A stretch of DNA of 60,000 nt from Liolophura sinensis (taxonomy: Eukaryota; Mollusca; Polyplacophora; Chitonida; Chitonidae). The position numbers were made by a program, and so were the translations under genes. The stretch covers positions 24,565,127-24,625,126 of the forward strand of contig NC_088297.1 in assembly GCF_032854445.1 (NCBI RefSeq). The letters are read 5' to 3'. Positions 42,838-54,575 of the stretch are shown piece by piece. Numbering within the stretch: position 1 is the first letter of the stretch; every line of letters starts with the position of its first letter. Under the pieces are notes generated by a model. It was not told the origin of the DNA and made no database searches. It saw nothing but the letters and a program-made list of their open reading frames with translations.

Positions 42838-43022
42838 TGCAACTTTTCAACCTTTTCACATGTTTGCAAGGTGTTTATTTCAGCATATTCTGAAGGCATT
42901 GTTCTGTGTAGACCAATAAGTCTTGAAATTGGGGAGTCTAACCAATGTACATATAGTATTGGCTCCAAAATCAAATTAAAAATGTGCATAAAGTCTTGTT
43001 CTTTCATATGTGAAATTGTTAA
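42838..43022. mobile_element. MITE-like element, copy 2
   Basis: Starts CTGCAACTTTTCAACCTTTT, contains GCATATTCTGAAGGCATT and TGGCTCCAAAATCAAATTAA, ends near GAAATTGTTAAGG. Joined directly to the SINE at 43023. Confidence 0.65.
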
Positions 43023-43220
43023 GGATTTATTTATTTATTTATTTGATTGGTGTTTTACGCCATACTCAAGAATATTTCACTTATATAACGGCGACTAGCA
43101 GTATGGTGGTAGGAAACCAGGCAGAGCCCTGGGGAAACTTAGACCATCTGCAAGTTGCTGACGGACATTCCCACGTATGAGCTGGACTTGAACTCACAGC
43201 GACCGCATTGAGGAATTAGG
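43023..43220 (-). mobile_element. tRNA-derived SINE fragment, minus orientation
   Basis: Plus strand TTTATTTGATTGGTGTTTTA then CGCCATACTCAAGAATATTT, CAGGCAGAGCCCTGGGG and GCTGGACTTGAACTCACAGC, which is the B-box region read in reverse. The A-box head is missing. Confidence 0.8.
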
Positions 43221-43570
43221 GTGCAGTGATATATTAATTATTCCAGTATTTGCATCTACTTATATAGAATAGTGACTGATCATGATCAACGGCAAACATC
43301 GCACTCACAGTGTAGTCATTTTACACTGGTCAATCAAAGCTGATCATCATAATTTAGTTATAGTGGCCATGCAGCGAGATGAACCATTTCCTTCTCACAA
43401 ACAAAAAACTGCTATGTACATTGTAATCTCTGTAAGTTAGCTTATAGTCGAAGCAGACTAGAACCTTTGCGTGAAGTTTATAGCTCAGTATATATAATTA
43501 TTATATATGTTACAACGCATATGACATGTCAGAAGCGCTAACGCCGACGTACTGGTGTCTTCCAACTTAC

Positions 43571-43990
43571 AGGCTATGTGACAAACTGCCATTACAACAG
43601 GCATTCCCCTCTGACTTACTCACAGCAGCTTAAAGTGTACCACCAACCACAATGGCAACAACAACAACACTACTGTATACTGTCTCAATATGGCTGCTTG
43701 CTGCCCCCAGCTACACGCTGCCTGCAGTCTAGCTTCAGCTGAATTTACCATACACCTAGCCCCCCCCCTCCCCCCTCCAATTCAATTGCCTCTCACACAC
43801 AATGTTCACACTGTACAGAGACCTGGCCTGGCCTTGACACTGGGCAGCAGGGGAGGGGCTTAGACACATTAGGTGCTGTCAATCATCAGAGGGTTATCTG
43901 GGGTGCTGCCCCATGATTGGCTGATAAGAAGCCAAGGAGTGGGGAAATGAGCTCAGGCAGACTTACAAACAGAGGGACTTGGTCAGAACT
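43571..43990 (-). promoter_or_regulatory. Candidate ZMYND8 promoter and first exon
   Basis: Minus strand: a CCAAT box (AGCCAATCATG, near 43916), C-rich CCCCTCCCCTGC, then GCCATATTGAG and GCCATTGTGG (YY1-like) and a donor GCTGCTGTGA|GTAAGT at 43620. Locally less AT-rich than the surroundings. Motif-level evidence only. Confidence 0.25.
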
Positions 43991-44377
43991 GCTCGCAACA
44001 ACCCAAGATGAGATTCAAATTAGCATACATGTACATAACAACGTGCTGTAGTGACATACCTGTATATTGTCTTACAAACTACATGTATAAAGGTTTATAC
44101 TTTTTTTTGGGAGGTAGTTAAAAGCTTTTCTTATGCATTAAGTACAATACAGCTATAATTTTATTAGCGGTGTTCCACTGTCAGAAAATGACTAAAAAAC
44201 AGTTTTGATTTTAATAGCCATTTACTGATTTTTCTGAATTTTCATATGTTTTCATTACATTATGTACACCGCTACTTTTAAAGCTGAACATTTCATTTGA
44301 TCAAGTTACAAAACACAACAGAATCTGAACTAATCTGACAGCGTTACACAAATATATCAGAATAACTTTTTTGCACA

Positions 44378-44512
44378 ATTTATTTATTTGATTGGTGTTT
44401 TACGCCATCTTCAAGAATATTTCATTTTATAACAACAGCCAGCATTGAGGTGAAGGGCAACTGGGCTGTGCCTGAGAGAAACCAAAGACCATTCACAGGC
44501 TTCTGGCTGATC
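44378..44512 (-). mobile_element. SINE fragment, minus orientation
   Basis: AATTTATTTATTTGATTGGT then TTTTACGCCATCTTCAAGAA and CCAGCATTGAGGTG. Head missing. Confidence 0.75.
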
Positions 44513-45004
44513 CCACACAATTTAAATATTCTAACCAAACTTACCAAACGCCTTAATTGAGTATTTCATTAATGATTGAACATCATGTTTCCCAAACCTC
44601 CTATACTTTGAGGACAGCCAACAGTTGACATTTTGACTGATGTCTATTTCACGTGTATGACCTACACACATTAAACATTCAGTGGTCTTGGTTTCATGAG
44701 GTAGTCCTCCCAGGAAAAACCAGTGGACTTCACAGGCTCATTAATGACTAATAACGTTTCCTAATGAACTCTGCATGTTCAACATGAAATATGTGCTGGT
44801 CAAATAATCTCCTTATTCTGAACTGTTCATCAATACAACATGGGCACACCGATCATTTATCTAGGAAATTTATACATAATGCGATGGCAAGAAAGCTCGA
44901 ACATGTGATACCTGGAACAACTAAAGCTACAGGTATGCAAATTTGGAATTTGGTTAATGAGTCATAATGTAAACTATTAAAATGTAATTTATAAAGCAAG
45001 TTTA

Positions 45005-45290
45005 CCAGTGTGTCGATCAGGCTACCAGTGTGTCGATCAGGCTAACAGTGTGTCGATCAGGCTACCAGTTGTGTCGATCAGGCTACCAGTGTGTCAATCA
45101 GGCTAACAGTGTGTCGATCAGGCTACCAGTGTGTCAATCAGGCTTCCAGTGTGTCGATCAGGCTAACAGTGTGTCAATCAGGCTTCCAGTGTGTCGATCA
45201 GGCTAACAGTGTGTCGATCAGGCTACCAGTTGTGTCAATCAGGCTACCAGTGTGTCGATCAGGCTACCAGTGTGTCGATCGGGCTGATTT
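45005..45290. repeat. 20-bp tandem repeat, ~14 copies
   Basis: Unit GTGTGTCGATCAGGCTACCA with CAATCAGG, TAACA and TTCCA variants. The frame 45091-45558 runs through it into unique sequence and shows no protein features I trust. Confidence 0.93.
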
Positions 45291-45564
45291 AAAATCACTG
45301 CACACAATCATGATGTCCCAAATGATCGATCAATTAAAACAAAGTGATGCAAAATTGCTGAGTCTTCAATGCGCTGGCATGATGACAAGCATTAACACCA
45401 TATATACATGTGAATATCTTACGAAAAGTCTCCGGTTTAAAGCTAATGCCACACTGACAAGAAGAATTATTGTTATATCCAGCACACGTGAGACATTATC
45501 CCTAGTAGTATCAGAAGGGTCAAATTTACTTGCCAGGGTTTGGGATAATTTAGAATAAACAGAA

Positions 45565-46745
45565 TTAGCTAGCATTTCAGGACTGTCATGAGTTCAATCA
45601 GGTTTGGACAAGACCGCTAAGGTGAGGGCTCTCAGACTGTCATGAGTTCAATCAGGTTTGGACAGGACCGCTAAGGTGAGGGCTCTCAGACTGTCATGAG
45701 TTCAATCAGGTTTGGACGAGACCGCTAAGGTGAAGGCTCTCAGACTGTCATGAGTTCAATCAGGTTTGGACAAGACCACTAAGGTGAAGGCTCTCAGACT
45801 GTCGTGAGTTCAATCAGGTTTGGACAAGACCGCTAAGGTGAAGGCTCTCAGACTGTCATGAGTTCAATCAGGTTTGGACGAGACCGCTAAGGTGAAGGCT
45901 CTCAGACTGTCATGAGTTCAATCAGGTTTGGACGAGACCGCTAAGGTGAAGGCTCTCAGACTGTCATGAGTTCAATCAGGTTTGGACAAGACCGCTAAGG
46001 TGAAGGCTCTCGGACTGTCAGGAGTTCAATCAGGTTTGGACAAGACCGCTAAGGTGAGGGCTCTCAGACTGTCATGAGTTCAATCAGGTTTGGACAAGAC
46101 CGCTAAGATGAAGGCTCTCAAGACTGTCATGAGTTCAATCAGGTTTGGACGAGACCGCTAAGGTGAAGGCTCTCAGACTGTCATGAGTTCAATCAGGTTT
46201 GGACGAGACCGCTAAGGTGAAGGCTCTCAGACTGTCATGAGTTCAATCAGGTTTGGACAAGACCGCTAAGGTGAAGGCTCTCAGACTGTCATGAGTTCAA
46301 TCAGGTTTGGACGAGACCGCTAAGGTGAAGGCTCTCAGACTGTCATGAGTTCAATCAGGTTTGGACGAGACCGCTAAGGTGAAGGCTCTCAGACTGTCAT
46401 GAGTTCAATCAGGTTAGGACAAGACCGCTAAGGTGAGGGCTCTCAGACTGTCATGAGTTCAATCAGGTTTGGACGAGACCGCTAAGGTGAAGGCTCTCAG
46501 ACTGTCATGAGTTCAATCAGGTTTGGATGAGACCGCTAAAGTGAGAGCTCTCACAAACTAATGCAATTAAATAAAAGGCATGATTTAATGAGGTCTGGTG
46601 GCTCAAAAGAATGCAGTATGCAAGTCTTGTTAGCAGTTACCATAAAACCTCTTAGTGTTAGTTAGCGAGAGCCCCTACCTTATCTTGCCTAAACCCATGT
46701 GAACTCGCAAAACTCTTGAAATGCCGATTCAGCTTATTCCGTGCT
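45565..46745. mobile_element. Foldback element whose left arm has expanded into a 54-bp satellite
   Basis: Left arm begins near 45565 (AGCATTTCAGGACTGTCATG, then GAGTTCAATCAGGTTTGGAC). The right arm, 46655-46740, is its inverse (CGAGAGCCCCTACCTTATCT, TGTGAACTCGCAAAACTC, TTGAAATGCCG). Between them the left-arm segment is repeated about 18 times at 54-bp period (ACTGTCATG at 45582, 45636, 45690...), ending near 46545. The arms resemble those of the element at 13101-13404. Confidence 0.75.
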
Positions 46746-46763
46746 TGCGGACACAGAACAAGA

Positions 46764-46781
46764 GGGGGGGGGGGGGGGGGG
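46764..46781. repeat. Poly-G run
   Basis: About 18 G in a row; may be a real homopolymer or an assembly artefact. Confidence 0.8.
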
Positions 46782-46784
46782 ACT

Positions 46785-48540
46785 CTCGAAGCTCACACAG
46801 CTCTTAAACAAGATTCAAAATAAAAAATATTTCTAAGAGGAAAGGTGATTTTAAGACAAAACTGAAAGACTGCCAAACAGGCCTCATCTGAGTTGCTTCT
46901 CTTGTCCCACTGTGACTTAACACTAGATCAGTTTTTGAAAAGTGAAACTGCAAGACAAGGCTAACAGAACCATCTATTTCAACACAACCACCATAATGTG
47001 GCATGTTTCCTCAAATGATCAACAAAACACTATAGCAGCTCCACTCGCTCGGAGCAAACATTCAAAACATTGTACAGGAAGCTAAAAACATAGCACTGAG
47101 ATTCTGGTTTATGGCAGACACTTAATTCGATGAAATCTGGATATATTTTAGAATATTCCACACCCTTGGAGAAATATCTCCATTGTTTTGCAAAGGTAAG
47201 GGGATTTTCTTCAATTCAGAAACTTCTAGCTGCCAGCCTGGATATAATTTCCTGTGATAGGCAAATTTTCCCTAACCTACAGGTTATATTGAGGTATTAA
47301 TGTAACACAGATTATTCCCACGCTTGCTGGTAAGTTTACTGAAAGACCTTGGCATCAGAAGGCTTGATACCAGTAATGGTGGTCTACTTGTGGCTTTAAC
47401 TTCATTAGTGACAGCATACTCTAATGCTGAGATCACATAAATGTACCACTTAATAAAGTATAACGTTGCGCACAAATGGTTACCTTACTCCCCAAAGAGC
47501 TGCAGTTTGTCATCAGTCCATTACTGAGTTCGTGTACGTTGCCTTGACCACAGCATTACGCCAGGAGGTGTGTCGGGTGCACATGTACCCGTAAGGCGAA
47601 AAGCGTTGACTTACTCCCGTTCATTCTGATCATGAACTGAACATGAAAAGTTCTCAAGAGCTGCAGCAATCAAAAATCAAACAAATGGCATTCGCCAGTA
47701 ATGTGGATATAATCCGAAAGCACTCAAAATGTAAATACTTTACGAAATGTCAACCAGGCCTAATTCAAATGTAACATGGTGTTAACATTTAATGAAATAG
47801 CAACACTGTACCTTCATTTCCTTCAAGTTGAATATGATTGAATGAATGAATGATTAAAGCTAACATGCCACACTAGCAATGCTACACCCATAACAAAACA
47901 AAATGGAGACCCACGCCTGGGACATCAGGAGAAAAACCCATACGTCTGCCACTCCGTCAGCAACCACTATGCCCTGGTTGTTCAGGAAGAACATCACCTA
48001 AGCCCACAGAAACATGCACTCAGACTAACTGGAAGGCTGAAAATTATACAAATCTAACGAGGACGCTATCACTGACAGCCATACAAAAATAGACACCTTG
48101 TCCGTTACAAACGAGATCATGGGGTCTCTAGCTTCTGGTCAGTCTTCCAATATATTTTGTAACATATAACACAGCTAGAAGTTAAAAAATTCCAGCCAGG
48201 AACAACTTATTGCTTTTGTGTGTAAATTACACAAAAATTTTGTATTTACTACTGTAGTATTTATGTCAACTATAGCAACATGTAAATATACAGGTACATG
48301 GTATATACAGGTAACAATGTTAGACTACTATCATGCCTGCATCTATATGGCTTGAAAACCTGGACATTTCTTCTCGCATAAAACACACTACACAGAGACG
48401 TATATACTTCAAATGGCTTGTCGATACTCATTATAATAGTTAATTTTCAAACTGATTGTTTATATCTGTGAAGGCTGCAATTTTGAAATACAACACATGT
48501 ACAATACAGCCAATATGGTTGTACGTTTTGTATCAAACCT
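46785..48540. other. No gene recognised
   Basis: Mostly unique AT-rich sequence. A weak dispersed-repeat trace (AATGAATGAATGATTAAAGC, AACATGCCACACTAG) at 47845-48000. Short open frames show no family features. Confidence 0.5.
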
Positions 48541-48544
48541 GCAC

Positions 48545-48775
48545 ACACCGCAGCTGCGACTGTGCCGCAGTCTGCATCTTTACCTGTTTCTTGCTGCATC
48601 ACAGAGGCTACAGTCAAACTGAACACAGCTTGCAGTGTTCACGCTTCTACTTCACATCATACACTAGTTATACACAGCACACAAAATGGCTTCCAGGGCA
48701 GCATGTGAGCAGGAAGGGACTGTCAATGTGAGGGTCATGTGACATGCTACAGCACGGCTGATTGGCTAACCCTGA
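48545..48775 (-). promoter_or_regulatory. Promoter-like block, copy A
   Basis: Minus strand order: AGCCAATCAGC (CCAAT box, 48761-48765), GTCACATGAC (E-box, 48734-48743), GCCATTTT (YY1-like, 48683-48690), then a stretch ending AACAG|GTAAAG (donor at 48584). A similar block lies 1,685 bp away at 50230-50460. Could be an alternative ZMYND8 promoter and first exon; it could also be a duplicated unrelated element. Confidence 0.3.
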
Positions 48776-49569
48776 GAAATAACATCTGGATGCAGTGTTA
48801 CTGTATATAAAGGTCAGAATGAACCAGGGGAAAGGCTTAAAGGCCACATCAGAGGGAAAAATGTTCACAGGTAAAGGTGGACTTAAGAACTACATGTAAA
48901 TTAACTATTCCAATTAGTTACACAGGATTTTTACAAATCATATTTTAGGGATAGCTACTAATTGTCTAAGCAGTTTCAATAGTCAGTCAGATTTTCACAG
49001 GGTAAAAAATACATACAGTTGATAGTTGCCTTTAAAATTAATTTAAATGAAAAGTTAGAACAAAACATATTTGTGTGATGGTAAACTGACTAAGGAAGAA
49101 TTCAATTTTCGTCTGAACAAGGCAAATACAGTAGAAAACTGAATGCATAGAAGACCGATCGATGTATACCTGTGTGTGTATCTACAGCAGGTGGTGTTCC
49201 CAGAAGCTGCAATAATATGGCAGACGGAAAAGGTAACTAAATGAGGACTGACAATTGCAAATTGCAAAGACTGTTAACAGGTAAATTAATTGTCCAATGG
49301 CCATAAATTTAACCTAAACACAGTGACACAAACATATATGCTTTCTCTTTTGCAGTGTTTTGTCTTTTGATAATAACGCAGTGTCTGTTGCGTATAATGA
49401 ACATTACAGCACTAAACTCCTTTACTGAAAGACTATCTTTAAGAAATTCCAAGCGGCTTAAAATTTTATCAGGTGTACTTGATTGAGCTGTATAGATAGA
49501 CTACACTATTTTCAAATTGACTAAGTTCAATCAGTGAGTGTTTATGAAATGTGTATATGCATACATGGT

Positions 49570-49940
49570 TTTTACATGTACCTCATCGTACATGTACCTC
49601 ATCACACATGTTCATCGTCATACATGTTCGTCATACATGTACCTCATCATACATGTACCTCATCACACATGTTCATCGTCATACATGTACCTCATCATAC
49701 ATGTACCTCATCACACATGTTCATCGTCATACATGTTCGTCATACATGTACCTCATCATACATGTTCATTGTCATACATGTACCTCATCATACATGTTCA
49801 CCATACATGTACCTCATCATACATGTACCTCATCATATCTGTACCTCATCATACATGTGCCTTATCATACCTGTACCTCATCATACCTGAACCTCATCAT
49901 ACCTGTACCTCATCATACATGTATCCTATCTTACAGGTAG
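49570..49940. repeat. 15-bp tandem repeat CATACATGTACCTCAT type
   Basis: About 25 units of CATACATGTACCTCAT and CACATGTTCATCGT variants. Open frames across it are shadows. Confidence 0.92.
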
Positions 49941-49963
49941 GAGCTGAAATTGTACTCTGGCAG

Positions 49964-49991
49964 ACATATATATATATATATATATATATAT
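49964..49991. repeat. (TA)n microsatellite
   Basis: About 14 TA dinucleotides after the 15-bp array. Confidence 0.95.
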
Positions 49992-50229
49992 AGACTTTTA
50001 TCAAACCAATTAAATACAGTGAATGTATTTAACACGACGCATTTAAAATTCACATGTAAGTATAACAAGAGATGTGATACAATTAGCACAGAGCTTGTAT
50101 CGCACTGAAATGTCTATAACTGACTGAATTTAAACACATATGTATCCATGCTTGGTTCCCATACATCTCAGTATTTTCAGCAATTAACTGCACACAGAAA
50201 CCAGAATTACTCTAAACTGCAGCAAACCG

Positions 50230-50460
50230 TGCACCGCAACTGCAACTGTGCCGCAGTCTGCACCTTTACCTGTAACTTTTGGTTCACAGAGGCTATAGTC
50301 AAATTCAACACAGCCTGCAGTGTTCACAGTTCTAATTCACATCATACACTAGTTTAACACAGCACACAAAATGGCTTCCAGGGCAGCATGTGAGCAGTAA
50401 GGGACTGTCAATATGAGGGTCATGTGACACGCTACTGCACTGCTGATTGGCTAGCATTGA
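50230..50460 (-). promoter_or_regulatory. Promoter-like block, copy B
   Basis: Same order as copy A: CCAAT (50446-50450), GTCACATGAC (50419-50428), GCCATTTT (50368-50375), donor TACAG|GTAAAG at 50270. Conserved at these motifs and over much of 200 bp (GCCGCAGTCTGCA, CATCATACACTAGTT, GGGCAGCATGTGAGCAG on the plus strand). Confidence 0.3.
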
Positions 50461-50734
50461 AAATAACATCTGGAAGGAAGGGTTGAACTCAGGTCACCAA
50501 AAAGGGCAAAGGTCATGAAAGGTCAGACACTGTCTACCAGTTAGGGTAGCTGAATCTTCTCTAGCTGATCTCCAGGACTGTATACAGTATATTATACTGT
50601 TAGTTTAAAAATAGACGGCTGCTTCATTATACATGTAGCCTTGATTTAATCGCACCAAATACAGCAAAAATGAGCTGAACTAGCTGCGGCATCTGCGTAC
50701 AGGAATTTGTGGTATCCATGCTAACTGTTATATT

Positions 50735-50850
50735 CATTTATTTACTTATTTATTTATTTATTTGATTGATGTTTTATGCGGCACTCAGAAATATTTCACT
50801 TACAGGAAAGCAGCCAGCATTATGATGGGAGGAAACAGAGCAGGCTAATT
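50735..50850 (-). mobile_element. SINE fragment, minus orientation
   Basis: TTATTTATTTATTTGATTGA then TGTTTTATGCGGCACTC and CAGCCAGCATTATGATGGGA. Head missing. Confidence 0.75.
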
Positions 50851-50859
50851 GTTACAATA

Positions 50860-51430
50860 AAGGTAAATTTTAAAACATCCAGCTTACAGTAATTAATACA
50901 TAAATGCTCCCCTATACTGATTACAACTTAGTTCATGATTTTTTTTCTGAGCCATGTTTAACATGTGACACACACATATGTCACATTAACTTGTTCATCA
51001 GTTTCCACTAATTTAAATGAGGTCCATAAAATTAAAATCTTATAATCTACTTGCCAAGGTTAAACTCCTTAAGCTAGAACATGTGTACTGGCACATGCGC
51101 TGTCTCATAAACCTGTATGCAATTTAATAAGTGTTGTTTTCACAACGTACATATTCACATGTTATCCAAGTGTCCTACGCACGGTGTCCTGCGCATGGTG
51201 TCCTCTTCACGGTGTCCTGTGCTCATGTGCCATATTATTAACCCCTGGTAAAGTGTAAGTGTAAACGCAGGCATGTACATATAGATTACAGAAATAGCAG
51301 ATCGCCACGTCCATTTTTACCAAGCAAGAGACCTGTCCGTTCTCCAAATAGTATGAAAACACCTCTGCACTTTTTGTAAACACAGGTATAATCTTCTCCT
51401 TTGCTTAATTATTATCATAACTGAGAACGT
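50860..51430. other. No gene recognised
   Basis: AT-rich; the only pattern is a 16-bp motif (ACGGTGTCCTGCGCATGG type) repeated about 3-4 times at 51178-51230. Confidence 0.5.
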
Positions 51431-51451
51431 TAAGCGTAACCGGAGACTTAC

Positions 51452-51640
51452 TAAGTGTATATTTAACACAGACGAGGAGTGTTAAATTGATTTTAAATAC
51501 TACTGAGTGCTTGTGAACACGACCGCAGCTGCAGAGGTTGTCACCGCTGCGCTTTCGCATGCTATTAAGTTTTAAGTGAGATTGTGTCTTGTATCGCACA
51601 CTGTCATTGGCCAAAATTTCCCGATTCAACCAATTAAGGA
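51452..51640 (-). promoter_or_regulatory. Candidate distal first exon or promoter
   Basis: Minus strand: CCAAT box GGCCAATGACAG (51606-51610), then a CpG-containing stretch (GAAAGCGCAGCGGTGACAAC) and a strong donor CACTTA|GTAAGTCTCC at 51452. It could be a distal 5' UTR exon of ZMYND8. Motif evidence only. Confidence 0.22.
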
Positions 51641-51848
51641 GTTTGGAACAAATTCAACTGACAGAAGTTGAAACCGAGTGGCTATAATCATTTAAAATTG
51701 AATTCATCACGGTCCTCGGGGAAAGACTCGGAAGAACCAAACAAACACTTCTTCTTTGTGGATTTTTGTAGACAAGCACTGCGTGAGTCTTTGCACAAAT
51801 CCATTCCCGGATTCACGTTGAAATTCTAGGCCTGCATATCTACTGCTA

Positions 51849-52062
51849 CTGTAATTCTTTAACCTTTTCGCATGCATGCAATGTGTTTATTCAAGCATAT
51901 CCTGATGGCATTATTCTGCGTAAATTGATAAAATTATACTTTCTGTGAAGCCATGAAACTGGCCAATCCAACCAATGTAGTTTTGTCTTCAAAATCAAAT
52001 TATACATAAATTGCACTGAAAGTTACTCGTTCATATACGTAAAGGTTGAGGAATTAGGGAAG
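51849..52062. mobile_element. MITE-like element, copy 3 (best termini)
   Basis: Left end CTGTAATTCTTTAACCTTTT, right end AAAGGTTGAGGAATTAGGG, inverse of each other over about 17 bp. Body GTGTTTATTCAAGCATATCC and TGTAGTTTTGTCTTCAAAAT. No coding capacity. Confidence 0.75.
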
Positions 52063-52084
52063 ATCCAGTCAGTTATATTCATTG

Positions 52085-52215
52085 ATTGATTTATTGATTG
52101 ATTCAATGGCATATCACACTGTGAGTTTTTCAATTGTAAGACGGCACTGCCAGTCAGGTTTATGGGTGGAGGAAAACTAGCCGAGTGCTCGGAGTTACCT
52201 TCCCCAGGTACATGA
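52085..52215. repeat. Interspersed repeat fragment
   Basis: TTGATTGATTTATTGATTGA, GTTTTTCAATTGTAAGACGG, GGTTTATGGGTGGAGGAAAA and CCGAGTGCTCGGAGTTACC; relative of the copy at 36190. 52216-52815 shows nothing assigned. Confidence 0.55.
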
Positions 52216-52819
52216 ATCTGACACATCTGACACATCTGGAGTTATTTATTACACTCAAGATTTCAGGGATGTGAATAATCAGTGCATGAGGAAATCTAAA
52301 ACTTTGTCTTTACTGTAAGTCAGTTTCATTATCAAAGCTTATCTTTAGCATTTCATTTGTTAAGGAATAAATGAAGAGGAACTCTAAAAGGAAGAATATG
52401 GCTTTAAGGGAACTAAGACATTTTTATATCCGGTCTCTAAATAAACTCTCTATTTAGGGATACAGAATTGACACTGATTGACTGACAGTGCAGACAGGGT
52501 TTCCTGGGTTAAATGTTGCAGCCTTGCTCATGCTTCAATAAACATACCTAAAATTCAGCTTAGGCAACCACAGACTGGACTTGCCTGTCTCTCACACCAA
52601 CCAATTAGAATTGATCCTCTAGCTCTTTAGCGCCTATCTTCTGTCAATGGTGAGAAATTTTTGAAAATTTCAATGATGAGCATAGTATAAACAGAAGTAA
52701 TATTGTATTTTGGGCCTGAGCTGTGTAGTCTTGTCTATTGTTTAATCCTACCTTCTGTCTGTGATGACATTATACTCTTCAAACTTGATTGCAGAGAACG
52801 CACAAAAATGTGTACAGAA

Positions 52820-53008
52820 CTGTTAACTCTTCCACCTTGTCCCATGTTTGCAAGGTGTTTATTCAAGCAAGGCTGATATATAGCATTAATCTTTTTGTGA
52901 AACCCTGAAATTGTAATTTTGTCTTCAAAATCAAATTAAAAGTATGCAAAAACATAAAATGTGCTTAAAGTTGCTCTTTCATATGCAAAAAAGACTGAGG
53001 AATTAAGG
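52820..53008. mobile_element. MITE-like element, copy 4
   Basis: Starts CTGTTAACTCTTCCACCTTG, contains GTTTGCAAGGTGTTTATTCA and TTTTGTCTTCAAAATCAAAT, ends AAGACTGAGGAATTAAGG. Confidence 0.65.
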
Positions 53009-53047
53009 TATATTTAGGCGCACATTGTGCTCAGGAGACTGCTTAAC

Positions 53048-53113
53048 TCCGAGAGGCGTATTCTGCGAGAGGCGTATTCTGCGAGAGGCGAATTCTGCAA
53101 GACGCGTATTCCG
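53048..53113. repeat. 18-bp tandem repeat, ~4 copies
   Basis: Unit GAGAGGCGTATTCTGC with A/C changes. 53114-53430 shows nothing else. Confidence 0.8.
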
Positions 53114-53434
53114 ATCAATGAGACATAAAAAGTGCACGTCACATGGACGGAGATGGGACAAGGAAAAATTGGACTTGAGCACATAATCCTGGTATGTTAT
53201 AGCATTTAAGCAACCTGTGGCCTAAAACGGCAACGATTAAAGAAATCAGATAAAATACAAAACAACGGCCTGCTTTCAGAACAATCATTGATGAATACGA
53301 AAGGACATACCAACGTGACACAATGTCCGAGTTCAGTGTCCGAATATGTAGCCCAATGGAATGTATACATACTTGCTTTATGTGTACTAAATGTATGTAC
53401 TAGCCAGAAATATTAGTACAGAGGCAACATGTGA

Positions 53435-53550
53435 ATGGTTTCCCCAAAGCTATGCTCATTTTCCTCTCACCATGATACTGGTTGACGTCTGTTGTATAAC
53501 TGAAATATTCTTCAGTAAGAGGCAAAAGTCCAGTTAAACAAATACATATA
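53435..53550 (+). mobile_element. SINE fragment, plus orientation, diverged
   Basis: GTTTCCCCAAAGCTATGCTC, CTCTCACCATGATACTGG, ACTGAAATATTCTTCAGTA and a tail CCAGTTAAACAAATACAT. Confidence 0.6.
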
Positions 53551-54470
53551 AATAATACTGAGGCATATGTCCTGTTGTATTATTCCCAAATGTGGAACTA
53601 ATAATTTAACTGACTGCCTGGGTGTAGGCTTGATACTTAGTACATGTATGTACAGTGAATGTGTTTGTTTATTTCAATCCTAATGATGCAAGACATGCTG
53701 GTTCAATTCCAGCCTCATGCAGGCAATCCCCTGCACTGCCCTTCCTATATTGCTTTCGGTGCTTTGGTGGTAGCAGCATGCAGCTGACAGAACTCACACA
53801 GCCACTTAACTATTAATGGCAAAAAGACATTTGTTTAGAACATTTTGCCTTCCACCAATAGTACAAGTTGTACTGAGCCGTATGCCCGGAGCAGTTTTCC
53901 TTTACGCTTTTTTTTTCGCTACATGTTGATTTGGTTGGTGTAATATACTGTACTCAAAAATTTACTTCACTCAAAGGATGTCAATTTGGTTTATGGGTGG
54001 ACATAACCAAGCTGAGCCGAGGAGAAACTTCTGTACCATTTACTTTCTAGACAAATTTTATTTGGAAATATTAGTTGACTGAATGAACAATCGCTTAGCT
54101 CTTCCTTATGCTCAACTCTGTATGGAAATATCACACAAATTGTTAAACACTTCTGTTCTGGAGACAGCCACCAATACTTGCCAAACACAAACACTGATCG
54201 ATGGGTGGCTTAATCTGGGCTTCTGAATCTTTGTATTCCATGTGACCGGGAAAATTTGCCACTTGCATTGCAAAGGCCAGTTGTTTTCTTCTACATGTAA
54301 CACTCTGAATCCCACAACCCAGTATTAAGTATTAAATATACTTAACATACATGTAACTGCTGGTATACTGTAGATTCTATAAAAAAAAAAAAACTTTCAC
54401 TCCTATATGTCTGTTTGACAACATTCAAGCTTATTAAGTGTCTATTTGTGATCTGAAATATTCAGTTTTA
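53551..54470. other. No gene recognised
   Basis: AT-rich; short open frames only, plus an A run at 54379-54393 and a weak dispersed-repeat trace near 53980. Confidence 0.5.
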
Positions 54471-54475
54471 AAGAA

Positions 54476-54575
54476 AGATTTATTTATTTGATTGGTGTTT
54501 TATGCTGTTCTCAAGAATATTTCACTTATTCGCCAGCATCCAGGAGGGAGGATTACGGTTGGAGGAAATCTGAAA
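54476..54575 (-). mobile_element. SINE fragment, minus orientation
   Basis: GATTTATTTATTTGATTGGT then TTTATGCTGTTCTCAAGAAT and CGCCAGCATCCAGGAGG. Head missing. 54576-55140 shows nothing assigned. Confidence 0.7.

Noticed and set aside
45091-45558. 155-residue plus-strand frame
   Set aside because: First third is the 20-bp repeat; the remainder shows no conserved feature and no splice context.
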